DNA from: CAZIPZ01 sp964541075
Lineage (GTDB): Bacteria > Acidobacteriota > Terriglobia > 20CM-2-55-15
Length of the DNA stretch: 6,617 nt
Assembly: GCA_964541075.1 (NCBI GenBank)
Contig: CAZIPZ010000208.1
Span: forward strand, 1-6,617
Direction of reading: 5' to 3'
This document shows positions 5,762-6,617 of the stretch, one piece after another. Both the position numbers and the translations under genes were made by a program. Position 1 is the stretch's first letter. The number at the start of each line of letters is the position of its first letter. The notes beneath the pieces were generated by a model. It was not told the origin of the DNA. It worked only from the letters and a program-made list of their open reading frames with translations, and did not search any database.

Positions 5762-6617
5762 TGAAGGTTGCACTGTCAACGGAGTCGAAGCCAATCGGGC
5801 AGATGCTCCAGGAGCGAGGGTTGCTCTCCGATGATGATCTAAAGAATGCGCTCGCCCTTCAAAAAGAACGTGAGGACAAGCTGGGCCGCATTCTGGTTGA
5901 TCTTGGCTATGTTGCGGAACGGGATGTTTTGGCCGTTCTCAGTGAGCAATTGAACATTGAGATTTTTGGCGGGGAATACCCAGCAGTTCCGATCGAATCA
6001 AGTCGTCTTCCCTATCGCTTTTTGCGCGCTTATAACACGATTCCTGTTCACCTGTCGGACAACCTGCTTTCGCTCTCAATGGCTGATCCGCTCGATCTGG
6101 AGACCCAGGCTGCAGTTCGTCTTCGAACGGGATACGATCTTTATGTATACATCGGCAAGGAATCCGAGATTGCCGACCAACTCGACAAGCTATATGGCGG
6201 TGAAGAGGCGGCCGGGGACCGATTAATCGAGACGCTTGGCGAAACGCTCGGGGCGGATGACGAGAATATTGAACACTTGCGGGACCTCGCATCTGAGGCG
6301 CCGGTCATTCGATTGGTGAACCTCGTAATTTCTCGCGCTGTCGAATCGCGGGCGAGCGACATACATATCGAGCCGTTTGAGAAAGATCTGCGACTGCGCT
6401 ACCGCGTGGACGGCGTCCTCCACAATATCGATCCACCGCCGAACCAGCTTCGAGCTGCCATCGTTTCTCGTATCAAGCTCATGGCTAAACTCAATATTGC
6501 GGAACGAAGGCTTCCCCAGGATGGCCGGATAAAGCTCAAGGTCTTGGGCAAAGAAATTGATCTTCGCGTCTCCACGCTCCCCACGATGTACGGCGAAAGC
6601 GTCGTCATGCGTATCCT
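5761..6617 (+). CDS. gspE: Type II secretion / type IV pilus assembly ATPase GspE/PulE, N-terminal part (cut by window end)
   Basis: The ORF starts at ATG 5761, sharing one base with the preceding stop (TGATG), and stays open to the window end, giving 285 full codons. Residues 11-63 form an MshEN (T2SSE N-terminal) domain made of two 24-residue motifs, 11-34 (PIGQMLQERGLL...) and 40-63 (KLGRILVDLGYV...), separated by five residues. Residues ~70-145 look like the second N-terminal subdomain (IPVHLSDNLLSLSMADPLD). From about 178 comes the N2E/PAS-like part of the hexameric ATPase: PVIRLVNLVISRAVESRASD, then IHIEPFE (201-207) and LRYRVDGVL (212-220). IKLMAKLNIAERRLPQDGR (238-256) follows, then STLPTMYGESVVMRI. 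The Walker A, Asp box, Walker B and any tetracysteine zinc motif lie beyond the window. Such ATPases power pseudopilus or pilus assembly from the cytoplasmic face of the inner membrane. PilB is an alternative; the IHIEP and LPQDGR wording leans to GspE, and the genes that follow would settle it. Confidence 0.9.
   Translation, partial: MKVALSTESKPIGQMLQERGLLSDDDLKNALALQKEREDKLGRILVDLGYVAERDVLAVLSEQLNIEIFGGEYPAVPIESSRLPYRFLRAYNTIPVHLSDNLLSLSMADPLDLETQAAVRLRTGYDLYVYIGKESEIADQLDKLYGGEEAAGDRLIETLGETLGADDENIEHLRDLASEAPVIRLVNLVISRAVESRASDIHIEPFEKDLRLRYRVDGVLHNIDPPPNQLRAAIVSRIKLMAKLNIAERRLPQDGRIKLKVLGKEIDLRVSTLPTMYGESVVMRI

Noticed and set aside
5939..6608. Several minus-strand and alternate-frame ORFs of 66-117 codons within the gspE segment
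   Set aside because: All lie under a continuous, strongly conserved GspE reading frame, so they are shadows.

Overview
The window holds two gene blocks, all on the + strand, from what looks like a Gram-negative bacterium of middling GC content. An Acidobacteriota member (Solibacter/Bryobacter-like) is my best guess. It rests on the overall look of the proteins and on the ECF sigma / anti-sigma / small secreted protein / GspE gene order. This is inference from memory, not a database match.

Block A (1-4002) is the end of a surface-polysaccharide locus. It contains the C-terminal part of a GT4-type glycosyltransferase cut by the window edge, two GT-A fold family 2 glycosyltransferases, and a Wzx-type lipid-linked oligosaccharide flippase. 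The second GT2 gene and the flippase overlap by ATGA. The first two junctions are short gaps of 80 and 60 nt. The GTs would assemble a repeat unit on undecaprenyl-diphosphate at the cytoplasmic face, and the flippase would turn it over to the periplasm. A 34-codon ORF with one hydrophobic segment bridges the GT4/GT2 junction and may be a microprotein, a gene remnant or chance.

The 167-nt gap at 4003-4169 separates the blocks. It contains a weak hairpin after the flippase gene, a good candidate ECF-type promoter (GAACTT, 16-nt spacer, GTCAGA), and a 6-bp hairpin in the presumed 5' leader.

Block B (4170-6617) is a tightly packed operon. It encodes an RpoE-like ECF sigma factor (TTG start), a membrane-spanning zinc-binding anti-sigma factor with a coiled-coil periplasmic part, a small exported protein of unknown function, and the first 285 codons of a type II secretion/type IV pilus class ATPase (GspE/PulE). 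The ATPase starts with a clear two-motif MshEN domain, the fold known in relatives to bind cyclic di-GMP. The arrangement suggests that secretion-apparatus genes are controlled by an envelope-responsive, autoregulated sigma factor, and that the ATPase may also be allosterically controlled by c-di-GMP. No RNA genes, mobile elements, CRISPR arrays or long repeats were seen.
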